Source: Bacilli bacterium
GTDB lineage: Bacteria; Bacillota_I; Bacilli_A; RF39; UBA660
Length of the DNA: 64,000 nt
NCBI GenBank assembly: GCA_017542465.1
Contig: JAFXXB010000014.1
Coordinates: forward strand, 1 to 64,000
Direction of reading: 5' to 3'
Numbering within the stretch: position 1 is the first letter of the stretch; every line of letters starts with the position of its first letter. Of this stretch, positions 24,969 to 33,945 are shown piece after piece. The translations under genes and the position numbers were made by a program. The notes beneath the pieces are model-generated. The model made no database searches, was not told the origin of the DNA, and was given only the letters and a program-made list of their open reading frames with translations.

Positions 24969-25904
24969 ATGGGATATGTAATACTATTTATATTTTTAAC
25001 TGTATTAATACTAGCTAATATTTTATTAATAATAGCATTTAAGTTTTATAATGATGCAGTTAAAAAAAATAATAAAAATACAGTAAAATTATTTGAGAAA
25101 AAAGGATTTAATTTTGATTATAGAGTAGTTAAAACAAATGTTGAATGGTTGAGAGAACAAAAGATAAAAGATCATTATATTACATCAACAGATGGATTAA
25201 AATTACATGGTGTATTCTTACAAGCTCCAAATCCATTAAGAACAGTTATATGTGTTCATGGTTATAGGGGTAATTATGAATATGATTTTTCACCTATTGT
25301 AAGATATTTTAATTCTAATCATACAAATATATTCTTTGTAGAACAAAGATGTCATGGTGATTCTGAAGGTGATAATATTACATTTGGTGCGAAGGAAAAG
25401 GAAGATCTACAACAATGGGTAGATTATGTACAAAACCATGTTGATACTAAAAATCCATTATACCTATATGGTATATCAATGGGTGCTTCAACCTGCTTAT
25501 TATCACTTGAAAATGACTTCAGTGGAGTTTTATCAGGTGTTATAGCAGATTGTGGATATACATCTATGAGAACATTATTTAATAATTTAGCTAAAGATTG
25601 GTTTGGTATTCCTGGAGTACCTCTAGTTAATATAGTTGGATTCTTCTGTAAATACTTAGGTAAGTTTGATATGGAAGAAACTAGTACTAAAAAAGCATTA
25701 GAGAATAATAAAGTGCCTGTGTTATTTATACATGGAGAAGCAGATACTTTCGTTAATCCTGAACACACAAGAGTTAATTTTACTAGGGATGTTGGACCAA
25801 AAGAAATTTTATGGGTTCCTGATGCAAACCATGGTGAATCATTAATGAAGAGCCCAGATAAATATCATCAAAAACTAGAATATTTCTTTAGTACTTATAA
25901 GTAG
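24969..25904 (+). CDS. Membrane-anchored alpha/beta hydrolase
   Basis: 311 residues. An N-terminal hydrophobic helix (~3–25) is followed by an alpha/beta-hydrolase fold. The strand VICVHGYRG supplies the oxyanion region, Ser170 lies in GISMGAS (GxSxG), Asp259 in GEADTFV and His288 in ANHGES, so the triad is complete. It resembles the YqkD/Bem46 group of serine hydrolases, whose substrates are mostly unknown. Start supported by AAGAAGG 6 nt upstream. A single-gene unit with its own terminator. Confidence 0.85.
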   Translation: MGYVILFIFLTVLILANILLIIAFKFYNDAVKKNNKNTVKLFEKKGFNFDYRVVKTNVEWLREQKIKDHYITSTDGLKLHGVFLQAPNPLRTVICVHGYRGNYEYDFSPIVRYFNSNHTNIFFVEQRCHGDSEGDNITFGAKEKEDLQQWVDYVQNHVDTKNPLYLYGISMGASTCLLSLENDFSGVLSGVIADCGYTSMRTLFNNLAKDWFGIPGVPLVNIVGFFCKYLGKFDMEETSTKKALENNKVPVLFIHGEADTFVNPEHTRVNFTRDVGPKEILWVPDANHGESLMKSPDKYHQKLEYFFSTYK

Positions 25905-25925
25905 TCTATTTGACTACTTATTTTT
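25897..25925 (+). terminator. Terminator of the alpha/beta hydrolase gene
   Basis: AAGTAGTC / GACTACTT stem, 5-nt loop, then ATTTTTATTT; it overlaps the end of the reading frame. Confidence 0.75.
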
Positions 25926-25960
25926 ATTTGATATAATAATTCGAAAATGGAGGGGTAAAC

Positions 25961-26800
25961 ATGGCAACCAACTATTATTTAACTGATGGTAATATTTATG
26001 TCAGAAAAGCAGTATATGTCCCATATAAGGACACATATATTAAAAATGCTGCTGATATAGCTTATTTAGATGAAGCAACTATAGAAATGGGAAAAGATAT
26101 TAAGGATAAATTAATTGAGTGCAATCCTGGATTTGATTTTACTGATAATAGAAATTATAAGATTGTAAGAAATCCTAAGCAACCTAAGAATTTATCTATA
26201 TACGAACCACTGTTATATTTATCAAATGATTTATCATTTAAGAAGATAAGATTAGTGGAACAATTTAGAGACTTATCTAATGATCGTATTCATTCATATG
26301 AAAAAACTGGTAAATTATCTAATGTTAGTGAAATCAAAGTAGAAAGATTTATGGGTGAATTACTTGATCAAGTTCATTATCTTAAGTCTAATGAAAAACA
26401 TGAATTGTTTAGTAAGCAATCAATAGTTGGCAAAGAAATTAAAAAACAATATGGTGTTAATAAATATAATATGGAAAGAATGTTAAAAAATTATACTCAA
26501 TTAAGAGCTATGTTAATTATGTTATTATCATTTTCGTATAAAGAAAGAAGAACACCATGTAATTCATCACTTGAAAGTATAAATGATTTCTATGAGAATA
26601 TTAGAGGATTAGAACCTGAAAGTAGTGAAACTATAATAAGAAAATTAAGAGAATATAAAATAGCTTTAGAAAAAGTTCAAACTGAAGAAGAATTACAAAA
26701 AATACAAAATAGTTTCAATTATGAATATCAACAAATGTCATTATTTGAATTATTCCCAGAGGAAGCACAAAAAATAGGAATTGATATAAAAAAGAAATAA
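25961..26800 (+). CDS. Uncharacterised 279-residue soluble protein
   Basis: No family recognised. It starts MATNYYLTDGNIYVRK after a GGAGGGGT-like SD. No signal peptide or membrane helix. It is rich in Lys, Glu and Tyr, with a predicted helical C-terminal half (~165–270, including EEELQKIQNSFNYEYQ that could coil). A single Cys pair region (~36 and ~202) has no recognisable metal motif. It stands alone between two terminators, so context gives no role. Confidence 0.7.
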   Translation: MATNYYLTDGNIYVRKAVYVPYKDTYIKNAADIAYLDEATIEMGKDIKDKLIECNPGFDFTDNRNYKIVRNPKQPKNLSIYEPLLYLSNDLSFKKIRLVEQFRDLSNDRIHSYEKTGKLSNVSEIKVERFMGELLDQVHYLKSNEKHELFSKQSIVGKEIKKQYGVNKYNMERMLKNYTQLRAMLIMLLSFSYKERRTPCNSSLESINDFYENIRGLEPESSETIIRKLREYKIALEKVQTEEELQKIQNSFNYEYQQMSLFELFPEEAQKIGIDIKKK

Positions 26801-26830
26801 AAAAGCACTTACTTATATGTAAGTGTTTTT
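26801..26830 (+). terminator. Terminator of the 279-residue gene
   Basis: AAAAGCACTTAC / GTAAGTGTTTTT stem with a 6-nt loop and T run. Confidence 0.8.
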
Positions 26831-26834
26831 ATAT

Positions 26835-26867
26835 AAAAAAATAAAAGATGAACTATAAAGTCCATCT
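26835..26867 (-). terminator. Terminator of tRNA-His
   Basis: On the minus strand AGATGGACT / AGTTCATCT form a stem (one G·U) with a 4-nt loop, followed by TTTATTTTTTT. Confidence 0.7.
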
Positions 26868-26877
26868 AATAATCACA

Positions 26878-26954
26878 TGGGGCGGTATAAGGGGATCGAA
26901 CCCTTGCATACCGGAGCCACAATCCGGCGTGTTAACCACTTCACCAACACCGCC
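26878..26954 (-). tRNA. tRNA-His (GTG)
   Basis: Acceptor GCGGTGT/ATACCGC, with an encoded extra 5' G (G-1) facing C73, the hallmark of histidine tRNAs. Anticodon loop TTGTGGC (anticodon GTG), T-loop GGTTCGATCC, encoded CCA. Confidence 0.95.
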
Positions 26955-26967
26955 ATGTACATGCTTA

Positions 26968-26996
26968 ATAATAACAAATATTAATATATTTTGCAA
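26968..26996 (-). promoter_or_regulatory. Promoter of tRNA-His
   Basis: Minus strand: TTGCAA, 17-nt spacer, TATTAT. The predicted start falls inside a CATGTACATG palindrome (26954–26963) that abuts the mature 5' end; tRNA-Met at 47609 has the same arrangement. TTGCAA is palindromic and could also serve a rightward promoter. Confidence 0.65.
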
Positions 26997-27029
26997 GTAT
27001 TATATGATAAAATATAAATGGTGATGTAT

Positions 27030-27419
27030 ATGAAGGTATTAACTATTAAACAACCATATGCATCTATGATAATTAATAATTATAAGAAATATGAGTTTAG
27101 ATCATGGAAAACTTCTTATCGTGGTAAATTATTAATACATGCAGGTGGAACAATAGATAATAAAGATATGAAATACTTTGAATATCTTAATATAAAAGAA
27201 TACCCTCTTAAAGCTATAATAGGTGAATGTGAATTAGTTGATTGTATATTAATTGATAAAGAGTTTAATGATTATTTGTATAATTTAGATGATAAGATAT
27301 ATGGAAGACATTCTAGAGTAGGACAATATGCATGGAAATTAGATAATATTAAAATATATGATAAAAAGATAAATATATCTGGAAAGTTAGGTTTATGGAA
27401 TTATGAAGAAAAAAGGTAA
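27030..27419 (+). CDS. ASCH-domain protein
   Basis: 129 residues from the ATG 3 nt after GGTGATG; an ATG at 27018 lacks an SD. The start VLTIKQPYASMI, the YEFRSW strand-turn and LLIHAGG match the ASCH beta-barrel, related to PUA domains and thought to bind RNA or nucleosides; the conserved KxxEfRsW signature is present. The end overlaps the next gene by 17 nt, so the two are probably co-transcribed. Specific substrate unknown. Confidence 0.8.
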   Translation: MKVLTIKQPYASMIINNYKKYEFRSWKTSYRGKLLIHAGGTIDNKDMKYFEYLNIKEYPLKAIIGECELVDCILIDKEFNDYLYNLDDKIYGRHSRVGQYAWKLDNIKIYDKKINISGKLGLWNYEEKR

Positions 27420-27873
27420 TTTAATAATTATTTCATTAATAATCATTTTGATTATAACTATTATTTTATTATTTATTAGGTTAAATACAAATGGTTCTTC
27501 TACTTTAACATGTGTTAAAGATATACCTAATAATCATGAGACTTTAACTTTTAGATATGATGTAGATGGTAATATGTATAGTTATAATAAGGAATTAAAA
27601 CTATATAATATGGATGCTAATACTTTAAATGAACAATATGAAATATATAATAATGAATATACTAGAGTTAAAGATCTATTAAATGATAATTTTAAATATG
27701 AGATTATTAAGAATGATAATAATATGAATATTAATGTTAATATTCTTGTCTCAATATATTCTAATTATTTTAATCAATATACAAAGGATGATAATATTAA
27801 ATCTTATAGTAAGTTAGAGGATGTAAAAAATTATTTATTAGAGAATGAATATAAATGTACAATAAGGAAGTAA
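27403..27873 (+). CDS. Small exported or membrane-anchored protein, unknown
   Basis: 156 residues. A Lys-rich start (MKKKGN) and a long Ile/Leu helix (~7–27) form a signal anchor; the rest is extracytoplasmic, rich in Asn, Tyr and Asp, with one Cys near the helix (LTCVK) and one near the end (YKCTIRK) that may form a disulfide. No family recognised. It overlaps the ASCH gene by 17 nt and sits 4 nt before holA, so it belongs to the same unit. Confidence 0.75.
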   Translation: MKKKGNLIIISLIIILIITIILLFIRLNTNGSSTLTCVKDIPNNHETLTFRYDVDGNMYSYNKELKLYNMDANTLNEQYEIYNNEYTRVKDLLNDNFKYEIIKNDNNMNINVNILVSIYSNYFNQYTKDDNIKSYSKLEDVKNYLLENEYKCTIRK

Positions 27874-27877
27874 TAAC

Positions 27878-28804
27878 ATGAAGAATATATATTTAATAAA
27901 ATCAGATTCTTTCTTCTTGCTTAATAATAAGATTAAAGAATTAACCAAGGATATTAAAGATATATCTAAGTTTGATTTAGATGAAGTAGAAATAAAAGAT
28001 ATTATTAATGATGGATCATATTATTCATTATTTAATGAAAATAAAGCTATTATAATATCTAATACTAAATACTTTGGTGGTAAGTTCTTATATGAAGAAG
28101 AAACAAGTGTATTATTTGATTATTTATCTAAGTTAGATGAAAATACTATCATTATATTTATATGTAATGATATAAGTAAAACTAAAGATATTACAAAGAA
28201 AGTATTATCATTAGGTGCATCTATTATTGATTTAACATCTTTAAAAGATGAAGAAATAGAAGATACTCTTAAAAAATATTTTAAAGATAACAATATAAAT
28301 ATAGATAAAAAAGTATGTGATGAATTATATAAAAGAGTAGGTTATAACATTGATTTACTATTGTCGGAAATAACTAAAATATCTATAGTATCAAATAATA
28401 TAACTATAAATGATATAAATGAATACTCTAATTATGAAGTAGAAGATATTACTTTTGATTTTTCCAATGCTGTAATTTCAAAAAACTTTAGACAAGCATT
28501 TGAATTATTAGATAAACTTATAGCAACTGGAGTAGAGATACCTGTTTTAATAGGTGTATTAGCTAGTGCATATACTACAATGTATATTATAAAAGATGCA
28601 TCTCAATCAGGTTTATCTGATGCTCAAATTGAAGAATTAACAGGATATAAAAGTGGTAGAATATATATTAATAAAAAGAATGGAAGAATATATACATTAG
28701 ATGAAATAAAAGATATTATTATTGGATTATCTATAGTTGATAAGAAAATAAAAACTGGAAGTAATCCAGTTTATGTATTTAAAGAATTTTTACTTAATAT
28801 TTAA
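27878..28804 (+). CDS. holA: DNA polymerase III delta subunit
   Basis: 308 residues. The clamp-loader delta subunit opens the sliding clamp for loading. The three-domain pattern is visible: a divergent RecA-like N domain (IYLIKSDSFFLLN…, strand TIIIFICND), a helical middle (LKDEEIEDTLKKYFKDNNI, CDELYKRVGYNIDLLLSEITKI) and a C-terminal collar domain (AFELLDKLIATGVEIPVLIGVLA). Length is normal for a low-GC Gram-positive. Start supported by AGGAAG 8 nt upstream. The 3' end overlaps convergent rnhC by 15 nt. Confidence 0.88.
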   Translation: MKNIYLIKSDSFFLLNNKIKELTKDIKDISKFDLDEVEIKDIINDGSYYSLFNENKAIIISNTKYFGGKFLYEEETSVLFDYLSKLDENTIIIFICNDISKTKDITKKVLSLGASIIDLTSLKDEEIEDTLKKYFKDNNINIDKKVCDELYKRVGYNIDLLLSEITKISIVSNNITINDINEYSNYEVEDITFDFSNAVISKNFRQAFELLDKLIATGVEIPVLIGVLASAYTTMYIIKDASQSGLSDAQIEELTGYKSGRIYINKKNGRIYTLDEIKDIIIGLSIVDKKIKTGSNPVYVFKEFLLNI

Positions 28805-29737
28805 TAATTCTTTAATCTTATCAGTATTTTTAAAATTAAGCTTAGCGATATCGTTAAGTTTTTTTATTCCATATTTATTAACTATCTTTGCACCAAACTT
28901 ATCTACTTCATCACCAGCACCTTTTGGTACAATTTCATCTAATTCAGTATTAAGTTTCTTCATTTCTTTTAAGAAAATATATCTACTTATAATAGATGCA
29001 GCTGCAACAGATAAACATTTATCTTCTGCATGAGTTGTAAATGTAATATTATTTACCTTATGAGTTACTGTACTAATATGTTCATAGAACTTATTTGGTG
29101 GGCAAAATTGATCAACTACTATCTTTTGATATGGTAATCTTTTACATACTAGTTGATATAATGCTTTATTATGTAATATTGCTTTTACTTTATTCATATT
29201 TGTTATACCAAATTTATTATAATCACTTGGTGTTAGTGTATAAGTAACATGTGGTATTTCTTTAATTATTGTTGGAGCAATAGAAATTATTTTTTCATCA
29301 GTTAATTTTTTTGAATCTCTTACACCTAAATCTAACAATAGCATTTGTTTTTGCTTATCAACAAATGCCGCAGTGACAACTATAGGCCCAAAGTAATCTC
29401 CTGTTCCTACCTCATCAGAACCAATTGTTGAATATTTATTATAATTTGTATGATCTTCATCTATATCTTTTTTCTTGTCTTTATCTTTAATTTCTTGATT
29501 AATATTTCTATTATTCTTAATTCTCTCTTGTTCAGTCCAATAGGATGCTTCTATATCAGCACCTAATCCTTGAAACATTAATTTACCTGATTCATATAAT
29601 GTAATAATACAATCATAATCTCTTACTTGAAATACTGAATAAGGTGGATTTTTTTCTTCAAATCTATCCTTATAAAAATCTATTACATCATCTTTTAGAT
29701 TATCAGATATCTTAAAGACTATAGTTTGGTTCTTCAT
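28790..29737 (-). CDS. rnhC: Ribonuclease HIII
   Basis: 315 residues from the ATG at 29737, 5 nt after AGGTGAT; a TTG codon two positions earlier overlaps the SD and is unlikely. RNase HIII cleaves RNA in RNA/DNA hybrids. An N-terminal TBP-like domain (~1–80, FKISDNLKDDVIDFY, LMFQGLGA) leads to the RNase H fold with the IGSDEVGTGDYFGP signature (Asp and Glu ligands), RDSKKL, and an ADEKCL-type late motif (HAEDKCLSVAAASIISR). A Lys/Asp/Asn-rich linker of ~30 residues joins the domains. Divergent from cvpA and convergent with holA. In Bacillus rnhC also lies beside cvpA (yshB), with zapA between; zapA is absent here. Confidence 0.92.
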   Translation of the reverse strand: MKNQTIVFKISDNLKDDVIDFYKDRFEEKNPPYSVFQVRDYDCIITLYESGKLMFQGLGADIEASYWTEQERIKNNRNINQEIKDKDKKKDIDEDHTNYNKYSTIGSDEVGTGDYFGPIVVTAAFVDKQKQMLLLDLGVRDSKKLTDEKIISIAPTIIKEIPHVTYTLTPSDYNKFGITNMNKVKAILHNKALYQLVCKRLPYQKIVVDQFCPPNKFYEHISTVTHKVNNITFTTHAEDKCLSVAAASIISRYIFLKEMKKLNTELDEIVPKGAGDEVDKFGAKIVNKYGIKKLNDIAKLNFKNTDKIKELLNIK

Positions 29738-29817
29738 ATGCAATCACCTATGTTAATAATATCATATATTATTGTATTTTTATAGTTAAATCATTATAAT
29801 TAAAGTAGGTGAAATGT

Positions 29818-30576
29818 ATGATAGTGTTAAGTAGTTTAAAATATGTTGCTGAGATAGCATTATTGATATTTTTAATTGTTGGATGTTTTATTGGATGGAA
29901 GAGGGGATTTATTACATCACTAGTAAGTTTTATATTTACTATATGTATATTTGTAGGAGCTTTTTATTTAAAGAATTTCCTATCTATATTTATGTATGAA
30001 AATCTACCATTCATTAATTATGGAGGAATATTTGAAGGTATAACAGCTTTAAATATACTTATATATGAAGCAGCTGCATTTGTTATTTGTATAATTGCGT
30101 TAATAATAATAGCAGTTATTATTACTAAGGTAACTAACCTTGTTAATAAACTAGTAAATGCAACAGTTATACTAGCGTTACCTAATAAAATATTAGGATT
30201 AATATTAACATTAGTTCAATTCTTTATAATTGGTTTCTTTGTACTATTTGTTATGATACAAATACCATATACTAATTATGTATTTGACCTTAATAATTCT
30301 GTAATTGCAAATACTGTAGTTGAAAAAACTCCTGGTTTATCTTTAATAACTAATAAGTATTACAATACATATAAAGAGGTGTATCAAATAATTGACAAAC
30401 ATTCTGAAGTAGTACAAGGTGAAGAAGAAATACATCAAAAGCAAGCCAATTATGAAACACTTGATACTTTAATGAAGAATAAAGTAATTACTGTAGATAG
30501 TGTTAAAAAATTAAAAGAAAAGAATAAATTAAATATTGATAATATTGATGAATTAATAAATAAATATAATAAGTAA
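29818..30576 (+). CDS. cvpA: CvpA-family membrane protein
   Basis: 252 residues from the ATG 4 nt after AGGTGAAA. Four membrane helices lie in the first ~165 residues (~11–28, 33–50, 80–105, 125–150) with the family's GWKRGF loop after helix 1. The C-terminal ~85 residues are charged and probably cytoplasmic. The family (colicin V production protein) has a poorly defined membrane role. Ends with a terminator at 30571. Confidence 0.8.
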   Translation: MIVLSSLKYVAEIALLIFLIVGCFIGWKRGFITSLVSFIFTICIFVGAFYLKNFLSIFMYENLPFINYGGIFEGITALNILIYEAAAFVICIIALIIIAVIITKVTNLVNKLVNATVILALPNKILGLILTLVQFFIIGFFVLFVMIQIPYTNYVFDLNNSVIANTVVEKTPGLSLITNKYYNTYKEVYQIIDKHSEVVQGEEEIHQKQANYETLDTLMKNKVITVDSVKKLKEKNKLNIDNIDELINKYNK

Positions 30577-30599
30577 GGTATTTTAATATCTTACTTTTT
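30571..30599 (+). terminator. Terminator after cvpA
   Basis: AGTAAGGTATT / AATATCTTACT stem with one G·U, short loop, then TTTTT. Confidence 0.65.
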
Positions 30600-30659
30600 A
30601 TAATATAATAAAATATAAGTATTTTAGATACTTAAACTATAGTAAGGAGATTTAAGTTA

Positions 30660-31079
30660 ATGAGATGTTTAGGAATGGATTTAGGAACTAAAACACTAGG
30701 TCTTGCTACATCTGATAAGTTAGGATTAATATCAAGCCCTTATAAGGTAATTAGATATGATGATATTAATAATTTAGTAGATGAAGTAATAAGTATCATA
30801 AACGACTTAAAGATTGATACTTTAGTGTTAGGTTATCCAAAAAATATGAATAATACTTTAGGAGAAGCTGTTGAAAGAACAAATAATTTTAAAGAATTAT
30901 TAGAACGTAAAATAGATATGAAGATTAATCTAGTAGATGAAAGATTATCTACAGTAGAAGCTGAGAATATCTTAATAAGTGAAGATATGAGAAGAGAAGA
31001 TAGAAAGAAAATAATAGATGCGGTAGCAGCATCAATTATATTAGATACATATTTAAGAATGAATAAAAAGGAGGATTAA
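30660..31079 (+). CDS. ruvX: Putative Holliday junction resolvase RuvX/YqgF
   Basis: 139 residues, the usual length. RNase H-like fold: MRCLGMDLGTKTLGLA supplies the first catalytic Asp, LVLGYPKNMNNTLG the family loop, VDERLSTVEAE the Glu and KKIIDAVAASIIL the last Asp. In bacteria it processes recombination intermediates or pre-16S rRNA ends; both roles are reported for the family. Start supported by AAGGAG. First gene of a tight run (1–2 nt gaps and overlaps) leading to mltG, in the same order as Bacillus yrrK–yrzB–yrrL. Confidence 0.93.
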   Translation: MRCLGMDLGTKTLGLATSDKLGLISSPYKVIRYDDINNLVDEVISIINDLKIDTLVLGYPKNMNNTLGEAVERTNNFKELLERKIDMKINLVDERLSTVEAENILISEDMRREDRKKIIDAVAASIILDTYLRMNKKED

Positions 31080-31080
31080 A

Positions 31081-31383
31081 ATGACAGCAGAAATTGTTGA
31101 ACAAAATGATGAAATAATAGTTATTAAAGATGAAGAAGGAAATAAACATGAGTGTAATAAATTATTCACTTTTGATTCTGATGAAACTAAATTAAGTTAT
31201 ATTTGTTATGCAGATAAAAATTTAGATGAAAATGGAAATGTAATTGTATATGCGGGTACTTATGATCCAACAGGAGAAGACCCTGTTATAAAACCAATTA
31301 AGACTGAAAAAGAATGGAAAGTTATTCAAGAAACTCTTTCTGAGATTATTGGAAATGTAAAAGGTGATGAAAATGAAGGATAA
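31081..31383 (+). CDS. DUF1292 protein (YrzB-like)
   Basis: 100 residues, acidic, all-beta in appearance: IVIKDEEGNKHECNKLFTFD, then YICYAD and VYAGTYDPTG strands typical of DUF1292. Function unknown. Placed between ruvX (1-nt gap) and mltG (overlap) as in Bacillus, where the family member is yrzB. SD is AAGGAGG within the end of ruvX. Confidence 0.88.
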   Translation: MTAEIVEQNDEIIVIKDEEGNKHECNKLFTFDSDETKLSYICYADKNLDENGNVIVYAGTYDPTGEDPVIKPIKTEKEWKVIQETLSEIIGNVKGDENEG

Positions 31384-32539
31384 GAAACCTATAGACGTAC
31401 CTGTAGATAAAATTATGGATAAAATCCCAACAGGTGAAAAAATGGATAAATGGGGAGTAAAAGTAATAGGCGTAACTGTTATTATTATAGTATTTGCTGT
31501 AATAGTATTTGCAGGTGTAATGGCTAATGCTTTAGCTCCAGTAAATAAATCTGATACATCTAGAGTAGAATTTAAAGTTGAATCTGGATGGGGATCATCT
31601 ACTGTTTTACAAAAATTAGAAGAACAAAAGTTAATTAAGAATGCATTCCTAGTTAAGATTTATTTAAAAATGAATCCACAAGATAATATTAAGGAAGGTA
31701 CTTATGTGTTATCTCCATCAATGAGTGTTGATGAGATATTTGATATATTATCTTCTAACAGTTCTAAAGAGAATGAAACAATTAACTTAAAACTAATTGA
31801 AGGTAAGAGATTTGATACTTATGCAGAAGTAATAGCTAATACCATGAACTACAATAAAGAAGATGTTATAGCAAAATCTAAAGATAAAGAATTCTTAGAT
31901 AAAGAAATTAAGAAATATTGGTTTGTAACTGATGAAATCTTAAATAAAGACTTATATAATCCATTAGAAGGTTATATATTCCCTGATACTTATAACATAA
32001 GAAAAACTGCAACCATTGAAGAAGTGTTAGATATATTAATTAATGAAACTGGAAAGAAAATAGAACCATATAAAGATGATATTTCTAAATCTGGTAAATC
32101 AGTACATGCTTTACTTAGTTTAGCTAGTGTGATAGAATTAGAAGCTGGAACCGGAAGTGTGGATATAGGTGACAACAAATCTGCTAGTGAAAGAGAAGTA
32201 GTATCATCAGTATTCTATAATAGGTTAAATAAGAATATTAAGTTAGGCAGTGATGTAACTACTTATTATGCTGTTCATAAGACATTACAAGAACCATTAA
32301 CTCAACAAGACTTAGATTCATGTAATCCTTATAACACTAGAGGAAACTGTGCACCTCAAATTCCAGTGGGTCCAATATGTTCTCCAAGCTTATCATCAAT
32401 TACTGCTGCTATTAATCCAGTAGAATCAAAATATTATTATTTTGTAGCTGATAAGAATGGCAAATTATATTTTGCTGAAGATGAATATGGACATCAAAAG
32501 AACATAAGTTATTTGAAGTCACATGATTTATGGGGATAA
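31373..32539 (+). CDS. mltG: Endolytic murein transglycosylase MltG
   Basis: 388 residues from the ATG at 31373, preceded by AAGGTGAT; GTG and ATG codons slightly upstream overlap the SD. A cytoplasmic N-terminal tail, one membrane helix (~30–55), a LysM-like segment (FKVESGWGSSTVLQKL) and the YceG catalytic domain follow, with the catalytic Glu in LASVIELEAG, EGYIFPDTY upstream and YYFVADKNGKLYF near the end. MltG cuts nascent glycan strands during wall synthesis, consistent with a walled cell and with the class A PBP in this window. Overlaps the DUF1292 gene by 11 nt. Confidence 0.93.
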   Translation: MKDKKPIDVPVDKIMDKIPTGEKMDKWGVKVIGVTVIIIVFAVIVFAGVMANALAPVNKSDTSRVEFKVESGWGSSTVLQKLEEQKLIKNAFLVKIYLKMNPQDNIKEGTYVLSPSMSVDEIFDILSSNSSKENETINLKLIEGKRFDTYAEVIANTMNYNKEDVIAKSKDKEFLDKEIKKYWFVTDEILNKDLYNPLEGYIFPDTYNIRKTATIEEVLDILINETGKKIEPYKDDISKSGKSVHALLSLASVIELEAGTGSVDIGDNKSASEREVVSSVFYNRLNKNIKLGSDVTTYYAVHKTLQEPLTQQDLDSCNPYNTRGNCAPQIPVGPICSPSLSSITAAINPVESKYYYFVADKNGKLYFAEDEYGHQKNISYLKSHDLWG

Positions 32540-32558
32540 AAAAGAGGTATTAAAATTT

Positions 32559-33170
32559 ATGAATGAATTAATTAAAGATATGGAAAGATATGCAGAAGCT
32601 AATAATGTTCCTATCATAGAAAGTGATTCTATAGAATTTATTAATAAATATATAGAATTAAATAATACTAAGAAAATCTTAGAGATAGGTACTGCAATTG
32701 GTTATTCGGCTATCATGATGGCTAAAGATCATCCAGATGTTGAAATAGTAACAATTGAGAAGGATGAAAAGAGATATCGTGAAGCTATCAAGAATATTAA
32801 AAACTGTGGATTAGAGAATCAAATTGAAGTTGTTTATAATGATGCACTTGAAACTAATTTATCAGGATATAAATTTGATATGATATTTATTGATGCTGCT
32901 AAAGGTCAATATGTTAAGTATTTTGATAAATTTAAATTCTATTTAAATGAAAATGGTGTTATTATAAGTGATAACTTAAAATTCCATGGATTAGTTGAAA
33001 ATAAAGATATGATTGAATCTAAAAATGTACAAGGAATCGTTAATAAGATTGAACAGTACATTGACTATTTAAATGAAAATGATGAATTCATTACTAAATT
33101 CTTTGATGTTGGTGATGGTTTATCAGTAAGTTATAGAAGTAACAATGCAAACATCGAAGGTATTAATTAA
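32559..33170 (+). CDS. trmR: tRNA 5-hydroxyuridine methyltransferase (YrrM-type)
   Basis: 203 residues from the ATG after AGAGGT; earlier ATGs lie in the mltG end and lack an SD. Class I SAM fold of the O-methyltransferase family: ILEIGTAIGYSA binds SAM, IVTIEKDEKR is the acidic strand-2 end, and DMIFIDAAKGQY is motif IV. In Bacillus the same gene (yrrM) methylates 5-hydroxyuridine at wobble position 34 of tRNAs, and yrrN/yrrO supply the hydroxylation. Here the two next genes are the matching U32 proteins, which supports the assignment. Overlaps the next frame by 26 nt. Confidence 0.85.
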   Translation: MNELIKDMERYAEANNVPIIESDSIEFINKYIELNNTKKILEIGTAIGYSAIMMAKDHPDVEIVTIEKDEKRYREAIKNIKNCGLENQIEVVYNDALETNLSGYKFDMIFIDAAKGQYVKYFDKFKFYLNENGVIISDNLKFHGLVENKDMIESKNVQGIVNKIEQYIDYLNENDEFITKFFDVGDGLSVSYRSNNANIEGIN

Positions 33171-33945
33171 TATTAATAACTTAAGTGAGCTTGATGAATA
33201 TAAGAAAGTTGGCATTGCCAATTTTCTTTTTCCTATTAAGAACTTAAGTGTAGGTTATACTTCATATGATATAGATGAAGTTCCTGATCAATCATATCTT
33301 TTAATTAATAGAGTATTAGATACAGAAGGTATCAATACATTTAAAAGTCTCATACCTAAATTAAATAGATTCAAAGGAATTGTATTTGAAGATTTAGGAA
33401 TCTTTAATATGCTTAAAGATAGTGATTTAGAGCTTATATGGAATCAAGCTCATTTTGCAGTTAATTATAATTCTATTAATTATTATTTAGAACATGGATG
33501 TGAATCCGCTGTTATATCTAATGAAATAACTAAAGAAGAAATAGAAGAAATAATTGATAAAGCTAATAAACCAGTTGTATTAAATATATTTGGTAAAAAT
33601 ATGATCATGTATTCAAGAAGAAGCTTAGTATCTAACTTTAATAAACATGCTGGTATAGGCGATGTTAATAATGTAGATATTAAAGATAAAACTGATAAAG
33701 CATATTTTACTTTAAAAGAAGATGCATATGGCACTGCAGTATTTAATAAAGAATATTTTAATTATATTAATAAATTAGATATAAATGATAATAAGATTAA
33801 ATATTATCTAATAACTAATTTGGATTTAGAACCTAATAAAATAATAAATATCATCAATGGTGAACAATATGGTAATGATGGTTTCTTATATAAGAAAACA
33901 ACATATAAGATGAGTGAATATGATGATAGAAAGAAGGTGGAGTAA
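33145..33945 (+). CDS. trhP1: U32-like tRNA hydroxylation protein (YrrN-type)
   Basis: 266 residues. A TIM-barrel-like protein of the U32 type without the Cys cluster of its neighbour: KVLININNLSELDEYKK, LINRVLDTEGIN, KGIVFEDLGIFNML, CESAVISNEITKEEI. It fits the shorter YrrN/TrhP1 member of the pair that acts with YrrO in forming 5-hydroxyuridine on tRNA. Assignment rests mainly on position between trmR and trhP2; sequence similarity alone is modest. Its stop overlaps the next start (TAATG). Confidence 0.7.
   Translation: MQTSKVLININNLSELDEYKKVGIANFLFPIKNLSVGYTSYDIDEVPDQSYLLINRVLDTEGINTFKSLIPKLNRFKGIVFEDLGIFNMLKDSDLELIWNQAHFAVNYNSINYYLEHGCESAVISNEITKEEIEEIIDKANKPVVLNIFGKNMIMYSRRSLVSNFNKHAGIGDVNNVDIKDKTDKAYFTLKEDAYGTAVFNKEYFNYINKLDINDNKIKYYLITNLDLEPNKIINIINGEQYGNDGFLYKKTTYKMSEYDDRKKVE

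Noticed and set aside
29772-29800. TTGTAT–17–TATAAT promoter for cvpA
   Set aside because: The predicted start would fall inside the cvpA Shine–Dalgarno sequence, leaving a leaderless mRNA; not listed as a feature.
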